DNA of 13,034 nucleotides from Burkholderiales bacterium (lineage in GTDB: Bacteria > Pseudomonadota > Gammaproteobacteria > Burkholderiales > Burkholderiaceae_D), in contig JACPVY010000516.1 of the NCBI GenBank assembly GCA_016197345.1, positions 1 to 13,034 of the forward strand, written 5' to 3'. The position numbers and the translations under genes are program-made. Positions 1 through 7,183 of the stretch are shown here, piece by piece. Within the stretch, counting starts at the first letter, position 1; every line of letters starts with the position of its first letter. Below the pieces are notes generated by a model. It did no database searches and was not told where the DNA came from. It saw nothing but the letters and a program-made list of their open reading frames with translations.

Positions 1-24
1 AAAAACAGTAAAAACTAACAGTTA

Positions 25-115
25 CCTTAACCCTAAACCTGACTCTAAATATAATCCTAAATCTAACCTTAAACCTTACTAAACATAACTCTATCTTTTT
101 ACCCACCTTTTTATT
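25..115. repeat. Degenerate telomere-like CCTAAA-type tract, G-poor
   Basis: The + strand carries irregular copies of CCTAA, CTAAA and CTTAAA spaced about 6-8 bases apart. Positions 42-115 contain no G at all. On the minus strand this reads as TTTAGG/TTAGGG-like units. It lies just past the stop codon of the minus-strand gene ending at 145. The copies are too irregular to be a real telomere. A C-rich, G-poor stretch is what a Rho loading site looks like in + strand RNA, so it might stop transcription entering from the left; that role is inference. Confidence 0.45.
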
Positions 116-144
116 GCTGTCCCACTAGTGTGCTCGCTGATGCA

Positions 145-1539
145 TTAGCGCGCTTGCAACACCAAGCCCGGTGGTTGGTAGCCCGTTTCCAGCGTTTCTG
201 GTGAAGGGCCATAGATGCGCAGAACAACATAGAAACGGCCGAGTGGAATGCCTGGCGTCGTGTCCCCTGTTTTATCGGCGTCACGCGGCGCAGTATTGGA
301 CGGTGTCGGCAGCCAGTTATTAACCTTCGCTGGCCCTGGGTTGTCGTGTTGTATGTAAATTGTCAGCGATTCGTCTTCGCCAAATTGGATGCCATCGGTG
401 CGGTCGCTGATGGAATAGCGGCCAATTTCATTTTCGACGAATAATTGATCGGGGCCATACATCGAGAGCGACCAGAAAAATTGCGCTGGCGGCAGTTGCT
501 CTTTAGTGAAGTGGATCGTGTAGTGATGATCGCCATCCAGCAATTCGCCTTTGGCATCATAGTTGGCGATAGGGTAAACCGCTTCAATCGGCGTATTGGC
601 ATAAATACCTTTATACGCGACGATGGCACGGAAGAGCGTATCTTGCAGCGAAGTGCCGAAGTATTGCATGCTCATGTCCAGCACTTTCCAACCTTCAACG
701 ATGTCGCCCGTGTTGGCTTTATCGACGATTTCTTTATAGGCATTGGCCATGCCTTCGCCCAAAGCTTGCTGGATCTCTGCACTGAACGCGTTGGCATCAA
801 ATACTTGATTGGGGCCGACATTGATTCTGGCAAATTCCAGCATCCAAATTTCTTGATCTTGCGGTACCTTAGCCCAGGTAAAGGCCAGGTTCATGTAGTT
901 GAAAAATTCCAGCGTATTGAGCGCTGCTGCCATGTTCGATGGCGGTGGCGCAGGTAGGAAGTGATCAGGCGGAACGGTGACAGGTTGATAGTCACTGACT
1001 GCACTCAAGGGCGTCAGTGTGTATTGGGCTTGAATGGCTTCTACCGATGCCAAATCATCATCCAGCACTTGGGTGCGGCCAATCACAAAAATGATATCGC
1101 TCGGTGCGAAAATGACTTCCCGGCCATCTTGTATCTTGGCCTTATTTGGCCAACTCGGCGGTACGATCAAAAATTCTGCCGCTGCTATCGAATCATTGAA
1201 GGTGCGGCGGCCGACATATTCAAAATTATTGGTGAAATAGTCAACGAATTGGAAGCTCCAATAGCGATTCGCCGGAATGCTCGGCACCGCCAAACTCAAC
1301 GGCTCTGGCCGCAACTCCATCCATGCCATTGAGTAAGCCGTATCGTTATTTGGCGTGACGACATCGCGATCTGCCGGGCTATAGAGGCGCGCTTCACTTT
1401 TGAGGACGTTGAAGCCAACCGATCCTTCTTTCACCGCTTTGTCATACATTAAGACGTAATTTTCCACCATCGGCAAACCATAAATAAAGGCCGAATAGGC
1501 CGCACGCCGAGCTTGATCAACTGTCAATGAAGCTTGCAT
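145..1539 (-). CDS. DUF1254/DUF1214 domain-containing protein
   Basis: A 464-residue protein with the two-part DUF1254 plus DUF1214 layout. The N-terminal part has the family pattern of AYIYGLPMVENY-like and TPNNDTAYSMAWMELR-like segments followed by PANRYWSFQFVDYFTNNFEY. The C-terminal part has the HHYTIHF, PPAQFFWSLSMYG and DNWLPTP-like features of DUF1214. The biochemical role of the family is not established, and members are often annotated only as hypothetical. I prefer the ATG at 1539 because AAGGGA (minus strand, 1546-1551) lies 6 bases upstream. The frame also extends to a TTG at 1590, giving 481 residues. That extension is very hydrophobic (KWAFLFFLFLLLKGC) and resembles a lipoprotein signal peptide, so an exported form cannot be excluded. 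The gene is transcribed away from the efflux operon, and no functional link to it is visible. Confidence 0.85.
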   Translation of the reverse strand: MQASLTVDQARRAAYSAFIYGLPMVENYVLMYDKAVKEGSVGFNVLKSEARLYSPADRDVVTPNNDTAYSMAWMELRPEPLSLAVPSIPANRYWSFQFVDYFTNNFEYVGRRTFNDSIAAAEFLIVPPSWPNKAKIQDGREVIFAPSDIIFVIGRTQVLDDDLASVEAIQAQYTLTPLSAVSDYQPVTVPPDHFLPAPPPSNMAAALNTLEFFNYMNLAFTWAKVPQDQEIWMLEFARINVGPNQVFDANAFSAEIQQALGEGMANAYKEIVDKANTGDIVEGWKVLDMSMQYFGTSLQDTLFRAIVAYKGIYANTPIEAVYPIANYDAKGELLDGDHHYTIHFTKEQLPPAQFFWSLSMYGPDQLFVENEIGRYSISDRTDGIQFGEDESLTIYIQHDNPGPAKVNNWLPTPSNTAPRDADKTGDTTPGIPLGRFYVVLRIYGPSPETLETGYQPPGLVLQAR

Positions 1540-1545
1540 CACACA

Positions 1546-1551
1546 TCCCTT
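1546..1551 (-). promoter_or_regulatory. Shine-Dalgarno AAGGGA deciding the DUF1254 gene start
   Basis: On the minus strand AAGGGA is followed by six bases and then ATG CAA GCT. The upstream TTG alternative at 1590 has no comparable site, which favours the ATG at 1539. Confidence 0.5.
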
Positions 1552-1671
1552 CAGAAGTAAAAATAGGAAAAATAGAAATGCCCATTTCAAGCAATTTCAC
1601 GATTGCCGCAGGGCGCCGCTGCAATAATGAAAAATTCATAAAAAAACAATGAGGTAGCGCGTTTTCTTGAG

Positions 1672-1691
1672 GCATAGCTAAGGCGCTATGC
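1672..1691. promoter_or_regulatory. Perfect 7-6-7 inverted repeat, possible operator
   Basis: GCATAGC, a 6-base spacer TAAGGC, then GCTATGC form a perfect 20-bp dyad about 130 bp upstream of the minus-strand DUF1254 start. The size suits a dimeric repressor operator, or a short RNA hairpin. There is no T-run on either side, so it is not an intrinsic terminator. No regulator can be assigned. Confidence 0.35.
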
Positions 1692-1750
1692 AACTTCATC
1701 TCAGCTTAAATTGAAAGACTGATAATTTATTTTTATTTAGAAACTTTTTG

Positions 1751-1773
1751 TTGCAATGCCTGCCGCATTGTAA
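1751..1773. repeat. 9-bp stem inverted repeat in the divergent intergenic region
   Basis: TTGCAATGC and GCATTGTAA pair over 9 bp, with one G-T wobble and a 5-base loop CTGCC. No T-tract follows on either strand. Apart from this and the dyad at 1672-1691, I see nothing gene-like in 1592-1970, which is AT-rich. The short frames there have no supporting start or composition. Confidence 0.35.
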
Positions 1774-1975
1774 GCAGAAATGAGGGACAGGTTGGCGGTT
1801 TGTGGTGAGAAAAAACAGCAAGGTGGTTATTTCGCCACAAGCATGGTGTGGAATGAAATAGTGCTTTTTTGCTGGTTGCAACCGTGTCCATATTTTTAAA
1901 GCAAGGTGGGATTAGTTTGCTTGTGAAGAAAGCATCATACCGACGCGCTGGGCCAAGGTGAGTGCTTCACTAGCG

Positions 1976-2011
1976 CTGTCCGCTGGCCTATGCGTACACT
2001 GTCCGTACACT
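1976..2011 (+). promoter_or_regulatory. Putative upstream activator site (enhancer) of the sigma-54 promoter
   Basis: CGTACACT occurs at 1993-2000 and again at 2004-2011, an 11-bp spacing that puts both copies on one face of the helix. The same segment can be read as the dyad GTAC-N7-GTAC. CTGTCCG occurs at 1976-1982 and 1999-2005. The segment lies about 65-100 bp upstream of the -24 element, the usual place for an NtrC-family activator site. Assigning it to the response regulator encoded at 11378 is inference. Confidence 0.5.
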
Positions 2012-2047
2012 CATCAAGTGCCAAAAGAGTCCTAAAAATCTATTTAA

Positions 2048-2060
2048 ATTCAATCACTTA
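2048..2060 (+). promoter_or_regulatory. IHF-like site between enhancer and sigma-54 promoter
   Basis: ATTCAATCACTTA matches the IHF consensus WATCAANNNNTTR with one mismatch (T for A at the second position). An AT-rich stretch lies just upstream. Its place between the activator site and the -24/-12 element is that of the DNA bend in many sigma-54 promoters. The match is short, so confidence is limited. Confidence 0.4.
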
Positions 2061-2075
2061 GAAAATAATATTCGC

Positions 2076-2091
2076 TGGCACATTTTCTGCT
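2076..2091 (+). promoter_or_regulatory. Sigma-54 (RpoN) -24/-12 promoter of the efflux operon
   Basis: TGGCACATTTTCTGCT matches the sigma-54 consensus TGGCACRNNNNYTGCW at every defined position. The invariant GG is at 2077-2078 and GC at 2089-2090, with correct spacing. Transcription would start near 2102, leaving a leader of about 30 nt that contains a small inverted repeat (TGCTAT 2099-2104, ATAGCA 2116-2121) and AAAGGA at 2121-2126, seven bases before the ATG at 2134. The NtrC-type regulator at 11378 is the obvious candidate activator. Confidence 0.8.
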
Positions 2092-2133
2092 TATGTCCTG
2101 CTATCGCAACACGCAATAGCAAAGGACTTCATC

Positions 2134-2406
2134 ATGTACAACGCGCTCTTCCAACTTTTTCGCACGCTTGCGCAGCAGTTGCTCGCCTTGGTGCTTGGCA
2201 TGGCTTTGTTGGTTGCTGTTTTGTTTGTCATGCACGATAGCGGCGAGAGTTTGCTGGTGCAGACGGTGTCTTATGTGCCGCAGCAAGAGGTGGATACCTC
2301 AGGCATCGCCTTTCATCTGGAAATAAAGCCTAGCGTGGTGAAGATAGGTGTGCAGTTTGGCGTGAGCGGGAGTTTTTTCTATCAGCGCAAATTGCTCGAT
2401 GCTTGA
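2134..2406 (+). CDS. Small single-span membrane protein, first gene of the efflux operon
   Basis: A 90-residue protein I do not recognise as a named family. The N-terminus has a short positively charged or amphipathic stretch (about residues 1-13), then a strongly hydrophobic segment (about 14-34, LLALVLGMALLVAVLFVM). A polar tail of about 55 residues follows, probably periplasmic and predicted mostly beta-strand. The ATG has a good AAAGGA seven bases upstream and lies about 32 nt downstream of the predicted sigma-54 start site, which supports a real gene. Its stop overlaps the longest reading frame of the adaptor gene (ATGCTTGA, 2399-2406). Position suggests an accessory, sensor or assembly factor of the transporter, but no function can be read from the sequence. 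Confidence 0.65.
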   Translation: MYNALFQLFRTLAQQLLALVLGMALLVAVLFVMHDSGESLLVQTVSYVPQQEVDTSGIAFHLEIKPSVVKIGVQFGVSGSFFYQRKLLDA

Positions 2407-2464
2407 GAGCAGGTTCAAGCACCTTGATTATCTGTCCCTTTTTATCCTTCATTTAGCAAAAATC

Positions 2465-3736
2465 ATGATACGTGATACCTCCGCCCAAGATACCGTCATC
2501 GCCGCACCACGCAAATGGCGCAAAGTTTCTTTGTGGCTAGCCATCGCTACTCTCAGCATCGCAGGGAGCGCCACCTTGTTTTCTAGCTGGGCCTCAAGCA
2601 AAGCCTCAGTCAGCATGAATCGCCTTGCTGTAGCGCAGGTGGTGCGTGGCACTCTTGTACGCGATGTCGCTGTCAATGGCCATTTAGTTGCTGCGGTGAG
2701 CCCGACGGTGTACGCCAGCGCCGCTGGTAGCGTGAGTTTGAAAGTGAAAGCCGGGGCAACTGTGAAAAAGGGCGACGTCGTCGCGCAAATTGATTCACCA
2801 GAAATCATCAATGCCTATAAGCGTGAACAAGCTAGCGTTGAACAATTAGAAGCCGAATTGGCGCGGCAAGAAATTCTCGCAAAAAAACAAAAATTATTGG
2901 CGCGGCGCGATGCCGATCAGGCTGAAATTGAACGTGTGGCGGCAGAGCGCACTTACCAACGTATTGAGGCGGCGGGTGTGGCCGGGGTGATTGCCAAAAT
3001 CGATTTTTTGAAGGCCCAAGACGCCTTGAAATCCGCCGAAATTCGCGCCAAGCACGCCGAAGCAGCGACCGGCTTAGAGCATGCCGATCTCGATCTAGCC
3101 TTGAAAACGCGGCAAAGCCAATTGCAACAACAGCGCATTAATCGCGATAACGCTAAACGCAAAGTCGAAGAGCTGACGCTGAGAGCGCCAATGGATGGTT
3201 TGGTGGGGACACTAGCGGTGGCGGATACTAGCGTCGTCACCGCAAATGCCTCATTGATGACCTTGGTTGATCTGTCCCAATTAGAAGCGGAGTTGGAAAT
3301 CCCTGAATCTTATGTCGCGGATTTGACGCTAGGGATGACGGTGGAAATGAGTTTGAATGGTGGCGCTGGCGGCAAAATCATCGGCAAATTATCAGCGCTC
3401 TCGCCTGAAGTGGTGAAAAACCAAGTGCTCGCCCGTGTGCGCCTAGAGGGTGTCCCACCCACTGGATTGCGTCAAAGCCAACGCGTGAGCGCACGTCTAT
3501 TGATCGAAGAAAAACCCAATGTGTTGACGATTGCACGCGGCCCCTTTTTTGAAACCTTGGGCGGACGTTTTGCCTATGTGCTGGAAAACGGCATCGCACA
3601 ACGGCGTGAGATTAGTGTCGGTGCCACTAGCGTCAGCGCGATAGAAGTAAAAAGTGGCCTGAAAGAAGGCGACAAAGTGATTACCACTGGCGTCGATTTA
3701 TTTGAAAACGCCGCTAGCGTCAGCATCATCAATTAA
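2465..3736 (+). CDS. Efflux transporter periplasmic adaptor subunit (HlyD/MacA-type membrane fusion protein)
   Basis: A 423-residue adaptor expected to link an inner-membrane ABC transporter to an outer-membrane channel. From the chosen start there is a short cytoplasmic tail (MIRDTSAQD, an N-terminus I recall from homologues), one membrane anchor at about residues 21-42, and a lipoyl half-motif (SAAGSVSLKVKAGATVKKGD). A long coiled-coil hairpin rich in E, K, Q, A and R spans about 98-220. The second lipoyl half (LRAPMDGLVGTL), a beta-barrel domain and a membrane-proximal domain follow. The frame stays open to an ATG at 2399 that overlaps the previous stop and would add 22 residues. I prefer 2465, although neither start has a clear Shine-Dalgarno. 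It lacks the MacA lipobox and is anchored by a helix. The adjacent ATPase and permeases make it part of a MacAB-like tripartite pump; the substrate is unknown. Confidence 0.9.
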   Translation: MIRDTSAQDTVIAAPRKWRKVSLWLAIATLSIAGSATLFSSWASSKASVSMNRLAVAQVVRGTLVRDVAVNGHLVAAVSPTVYASAAGSVSLKVKAGATVKKGDVVAQIDSPEIINAYKREQASVEQLEAELARQEILAKKQKLLARRDADQAEIERVAAERTYQRIEAAGVAGVIAKIDFLKAQDALKSAEIRAKHAEAATGLEHADLDLALKTRQSQLQQQRINRDNAKRKVEELTLRAPMDGLVGTLAVADTSVVTANASLMTLVDLSQLEAELEIPESYVADLTLGMTVEMSLNGGAGGKIIGKLSALSPEVVKNQVLARVRLEGVPPTGLRQSQRVSARLLIEEKPNVLTIARGPFFETLGGRFAYVLENGIAQRREISVGATSVSAIEVKSGLKEGDKVITTGVDLFENAASVSIIN

Positions 3737-3747
3737 CGGCGGCCCAC

Positions 3748-3785
3748 AAAAAAACAGCGCAGGCGAATTGCGCCCGACGCTGTTT
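3748..3785 (+). terminator. Intra-operon hairpin between adaptor and ATPase genes (attenuator or processing site)
   Basis: AAACAGCG (3752-3759) pairs with CGCTGTTT (3778-3785). Inside lies a second helix, GGCG with CGCC, around AATTG. Seven A precede the hairpin (3748-3754) but only TTT ends it. On the + strand it is therefore a weak terminator or stabilising hairpin, while on the minus strand it would have a good T-tract. It fills most of the 90-base gap between adaptor and ATPase and may set their relative expression. Confidence 0.5.
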
Positions 3786-3826
3786 GAACGCCGCAATTCA
3801 CGAATTTAATTTTATAGGGACATACC

Positions 3827-4549
3827 ATGTTGCGCATGAAAAATCTAAGCAAAGTCTATCGCACGCATTTGATCGAAACCCATGCCTTGCGTGGTTTTGA
3901 TATCGACGTCAAAGAAGGCGAATTCGTCACCGTTACTGGCCCTTCTGGTTCGGGCAAAACGACGTTCTTAAATATTGCGGGCTTACTCGAAGTGTTTAGC
4001 GGCGGCGAATATTTTCTTGATGGTGTGAACGTCGGTGGCTTAGATGACAATGCCCGTTCACGCTTGCGTAACGAGAAGTTGGGCTTTATTTTTCAAGGCT
4101 TTAACCTGATCCCCGATTTGAATTTGTTTGATAACGTCGATGTGCCGCTGCGCTACCGTGGCTATGCCGCTAGCGAGCGCAAACAGCGGATTGAAGACGC
4201 GCTCAATCAAGTTGGTCTCGCTTCGCGCATGAAGCATTATCCGGCTGAACTTTCGGGTGGGCAGCAGCAACGGGTAGCGATTGCGCGCGCCCTCGCTGGC
4301 TCGCCGAAAGTGCTGCTCGCTGATGAACCGACCGGTAATTTAGATACGCAAATGGCGCGTAGCGTGATGCAATTGCTCGAAGAAATCAATGCGCGTGGCA
4401 CTACCATTTTAATGGTGACACACGATCCAGAATTAGCGCAACGGGCGCAGCGCAATGTGCATATCATCGACGGCCAAGTCAGCGATTTGGTGCGTGACGT
4501 GCCCTCGCTGTATCGCGTGAAAGCCGCTGTTGATGCAGCAGCGGCATAA
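3827..4549 (+). CDS. ABC transporter ATP-binding protein (MacB/LolD-type)
   Basis: A 240-residue cytoplasmic ATPase with every ABC signature. Walker A is GPSGSGKTT (about 38-46), the Q-loop is at Q90 (FIFQGFNLI), the signature is LSGGQQQ (142-148), Walker B is VLLADE (162-167), the D-loop is NLD (171-173) and the switch histidine is H199 (MVTHDPE). Length and the signature region match the MacB/LolD/FtsE-like group that powers type VII (mechanotransmission) ABC systems. Here the ATPase is a separate polypeptide, not fused to the permease as in E. coli MacB. AGGGA lies six bases before the ATG. It would energise the two permeases that follow, probably as a heteromeric permease pair with two ATPase copies. 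All catalytic residues are present, so it should be active. Confidence 0.95.
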   Translation: MLRMKNLSKVYRTHLIETHALRGFDIDVKEGEFVTVTGPSGSGKTTFLNIAGLLEVFSGGEYFLDGVNVGGLDDNARSRLRNEKLGFIFQGFNLIPDLNLFDNVDVPLRYRGYAASERKQRIEDALNQVGLASRMKHYPAELSGGQQQRVAIARALAGSPKVLLADEPTGNLDTQMARSVMQLLEEINARGTTILMVTHDPELAQRAQRNVHIIDGQVSDLVRDVPSLYRVKAAVDAAAA

Positions 4550-4557
4550 AGGGGGAC

Positions 4558-5901
4558 ATGATGCTTGCATATTACTTTAGCCTTGGCCTACGCAAACTAC
4601 GCAGTAACCCTGCTTTGACGGCATTGATGGTGTTGACGCTGGCCGTTGGCGTGGCGGCGAGTGTTTCTACTCTGTCGATTTTGCAATTGATGTCGGCTGA
4701 CCCTATGCCTAGCAAGAGCAAGTTGCTATTTGTGCCGGTGATAGACAACGGCCTCATGAAAAACTATCAGCCCGGCGCGAAGCCCGATGATGTGCAGATG
4801 AGTTATCGCGATGCGCGGAATTTACTGGCACAGGCCACCAGTACAAATAGCGGAAATAGCGGCATCGTACGGCGTGTCGCATTGTATGGCCTGAATGGCG
4901 CGCTAGAAGCCAATCGCAGTGATTTACCCGCTAGCCACGTCGGTGGCATCGCTACTCATCATGATTATTTTGCGATGTTTGAGGCACCATTTCTCTATGG
5001 CAGCGCATGGAGTGCGCAAGATGACGCCAATGGGGCGGCTGTGGTGGTGTTGTCGCGTAAGCAAAGTGAAGTTCTGTACGGTAAGCGAAATCCGGTTGGT
5101 AAAACGGTGCGCTATATGGATCATGATTTCTTGATCGTCGGCGTGTTAAACGAATGGCGCTTGATGACGCGCTTCCCGCACTTAATCAATGGTAGCGGTG
5201 GCCATTTCAATGGTGAAGAAAATATCTATATGCCACTGCAAACTTCGGTGCAGATTCAGGCGGGAATGGAAGGCAGTATGACCTGTACCCAAGAGACTGC
5301 GCCTGGCTACCAAGGTTTGCTCGATTCAGAATGCACTTGGGTGCAATTTTGGTTTGAATTAGCCAGTGCCGCAGATGCGCCGCAATTGCAAAATTATCTG
5401 AATGCTTATGTGAGCGAGCAAAAGAAATTGGGTCGCTTGCAGCGCCCGGATGCAGTCAAGATTTATGACGTGATGCAATGGATGGAATTGCTCAATGTCG
5501 TCAAAAGCGATAGCAAATTGACGGTGTGGTTGGCGTTTGGCTTTCTCGCGCTATGCCTAGTCAATACCATGGGCCTTTTGCTTGCGAAATTTTCCGTACG
5601 TGCTTCTGAGGTGGGAGTGCGTCGTGCTTTAGGCGCGAGTCGGGCGGAAATCTTCAAGCAATTTCTATCTGAAGCGGCGGTAGTCGGCTTAGCGGGTGGT
5701 GTATTGGGCTTGCCACTGAGTTTGGTGGCGATGCAATTTATTGCCACCTCATCGGCTGATATTGGCAATGCGCCCGGCATGAATTGGTTTATGTTTGGCA
5801 CCACCTTTGTGTTGTCGGTAGCGGCGAGTGTGTTGGCTGGTTTATTGCCCACGTGGCGGGCGTGTCAGATTACGCCTGCTTTGCAGTTGAAATCGCAATA
5901 G
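4558..5901 (+). CDS. ABC transporter permease 1 (FtsX/MacB family)
   Basis: A 447-residue inner-membrane permease with MacB topology. One N-terminal helix (about 18-42) is followed by a large periplasmic domain (about 43-320) and three C-terminal helices (about 322-344, 372-396, 410-432). The cytoplasmic loop after helix 2 carries the family pattern EVGVRRALGASRAEIFKQF, and the C-terminus ends PTWRACQITPALQLK, both typical of FtsX-like permeases. The gene begins 8 bases after the ATPase stop, so the genes are probably translationally coupled. Two ATGs are adjacent (4558 and 4561). AAAGGGGGA ends at 4556, so 4561 has the better spacing and the true start may be one codon later. The protein is predicted to pair with the next permease and to transmit ATP-driven movement to the periplasmic adaptor rather than form a classic channel. 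Confidence 0.92.
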   Translation: MMLAYYFSLGLRKLRSNPALTALMVLTLAVGVAASVSTLSILQLMSADPMPSKSKLLFVPVIDNGLMKNYQPGAKPDDVQMSYRDARNLLAQATSTNSGNSGIVRRVALYGLNGALEANRSDLPASHVGGIATHHDYFAMFEAPFLYGSAWSAQDDANGAAVVVLSRKQSEVLYGKRNPVGKTVRYMDHDFLIVGVLNEWRLMTRFPHLINGSGGHFNGEENIYMPLQTSVQIQAGMEGSMTCTQETAPGYQGLLDSECTWVQFWFELASAADAPQLQNYLNAYVSEQKKLGRLQRPDAVKIYDVMQWMELLNVVKSDSKLTVWLAFGFLALCLVNTMGLLLAKFSVRASEVGVRRALGASRAEIFKQFLSEAAVVGLAGGVLGLPLSLVAMQFIATSSADIGNAPGMNWFMFGTTFVLSVAASVLAGLLPTWRACQITPALQLKSQ

Positions 5902-5932
5902 TTCATTTCCCACGCACACATTAGGAAACATC

Positions 5933-7165
5933 ATGGAAATTCGTCCGATTCTCTCTGCGCTACTGCGCAATAAAACCGCGCCGCTTTTGGTGGCCTTGCA
6001 AGTGGCGATCAGCCTCGCGATTTTGGTCAATGCGCTTCACATCGTGCAATTGCGCATCGCCGATGCCCAGCGCCCTAGCGGCATGCTGGATGAAAGTGTC
6101 GTCTTTGAGCTTGATATGAGCGCCATCAAACAACATAACGTCAATGAAAAGCTAGCGCTACAACAAAGCGCGCGGCTGGCTTTACGCAATCTTCCCGGCG
6201 TGCTGTCAGTGGCGACGACAAATCAGATGCCGATGAGTCGCTCTGGCCATCAAAGCACCATTTACAAAGAAATGCATCAAACTCGCCCAATCGCTTCGGT
6301 GGCGCAATATACGACCGCCGATTCTTTGGTCGATACCTTCGGTTTGAAGGTGATCGCCGGGCGTGATTTTGTCAGCGCCGATGTGGTTGACAATGATGAA
6401 AACAACGACACAGAACCCAAAAATGTGATGGTGACGCAAGCGGTGACGCAGTTGCTCTACCCAGATTTGCCTGCCAGTGAAGTGATAGGAAAACGCATTA
6501 TTTTTGACCCTGAAGATAAGCTCGAAGTGCGCATCATTGGCGTGGTAGAACGCTTGCAAACAGTGGCGGCAAAGCCGGGTGTGGCGGGGGAATATTCAGT
6601 TATCAAACCAGTGCGCTTTGCCCGCTCAAACTTGCGTTTTGCGGTGCGCACCGCCCCCGGTCAGCGTGATCGCGTGATGAAAGATGCAGAAGTCGCGATG
6701 CGAAAAATCAGCAATGAACCATTTGTGATTACCACCAAAAGCAGCGAAAAAGACCGTGAAAAACGCTATAGCAATGACAAAGCGCTGGCAGGCATGTTAT
6801 TGGTTATTAGCGGCTTGTTGTTATTGATCACTGCTAGCGGCATCGTCGGCATGAGTAGCCTGTGGCTAGCACAGCGCCGTAAGCAAATCGGCGTTCGCCG
6901 CGCATTGGGCGCACGTAAGCGCGATATCTTGCGCTATTTTTTGCTGGAAAATGCGCTTATCACTTGCAGCGGGATTGCGATAGGCTTTGTGCTTGCGCTA
7001 GGCTTAAATCAATTGCTGGTGTCGCAATTGTCCATGCAAAAACTGCCACTGCCATATTTGGCGACTGGTGCCAGCATGTTCTTGCTCCTGGGCTTGGCTT
7101 CGGTATTTGGCCCCGCACTACGGGCAACGGCCATCTCGCCTGCGCTAGCAACGCGGAGCGTGTGA
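5933..7165 (+). CDS. ABC transporter permease 2 (FtsX/MacB family)
   Basis: A 410-residue second permease with the same one-plus-three helix topology: helix 1 at about 15-36, a periplasmic domain with a MacB_PCD-like core, then helices near 286-310, 340-363 and 373-395. The loop QIGVRRALGARKRDILRYFLLE is the FtsX-family hallmark and matches that of permease 1. The periplasmic domain is shorter than in permease 1 and the overall sequences differ, so this is a diverged partner and not a recent duplicate. AGGAAA (5923-5928) precedes the ATG with good spacing. It is the last gene of the apparent operon: 31 bases separate it from permease 1, and a strong inverted repeat follows its stop. It would form a heterodimeric transmembrane unit with permease 1. 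Confidence 0.92.
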   Translation: MEIRPILSALLRNKTAPLLVALQVAISLAILVNALHIVQLRIADAQRPSGMLDESVVFELDMSAIKQHNVNEKLALQQSARLALRNLPGVLSVATTNQMPMSRSGHQSTIYKEMHQTRPIASVAQYTTADSLVDTFGLKVIAGRDFVSADVVDNDENNDTEPKNVMVTQAVTQLLYPDLPASEVIGKRIIFDPEDKLEVRIIGVVERLQTVAAKPGVAGEYSVIKPVRFARSNLRFAVRTAPGQRDRVMKDAEVAMRKISNEPFVITTKSSEKDREKRYSNDKALAGMLLVISGLLLLITASGIVGMSSLWLAQRRKQIGVRRALGARKRDILRYFLLENALITCSGIAIGFVLALGLNQLLVSQLSMQKLPLPYLATGASMFLLLGLASVFGPALRATAISPALATRSV

Positions 7166-7183
7166 GCCTAAACGTGAGCCTAG

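Noticed and set aside
1-144. A genuine replicon telomere at the left edge
   Set aside because: The repeats are irregular and a normal bacterial gene abuts them; the window edge is arbitrary.
445-1332. Plus-strand frames of 170 and 123 codons opposite the DUF1254 gene
   Set aside because: They are antisense to a clear family member and have no recognisable domains or starts.
1517-1881. Minus-strand frames of about 60 codons in the divergent intergenic region
   Set aside because: They have no Shine-Dalgarno and low-complexity composition, and the right half of the region is occupied by regulatory sites.
2399-2464. 22-residue extension of the adaptor from ATG 2399
   Set aside because: MIRDTSAQD at 2465 is a familiar homologue N-terminus and is followed at normal distance by the anchor helix. 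The overlap with the previous stop leaves some doubt.
5796-5810. TGGCAC followed by TTTGT inside permease 1
   Set aside because: It lacks the invariant GC at -12 and lies inside a coding region.
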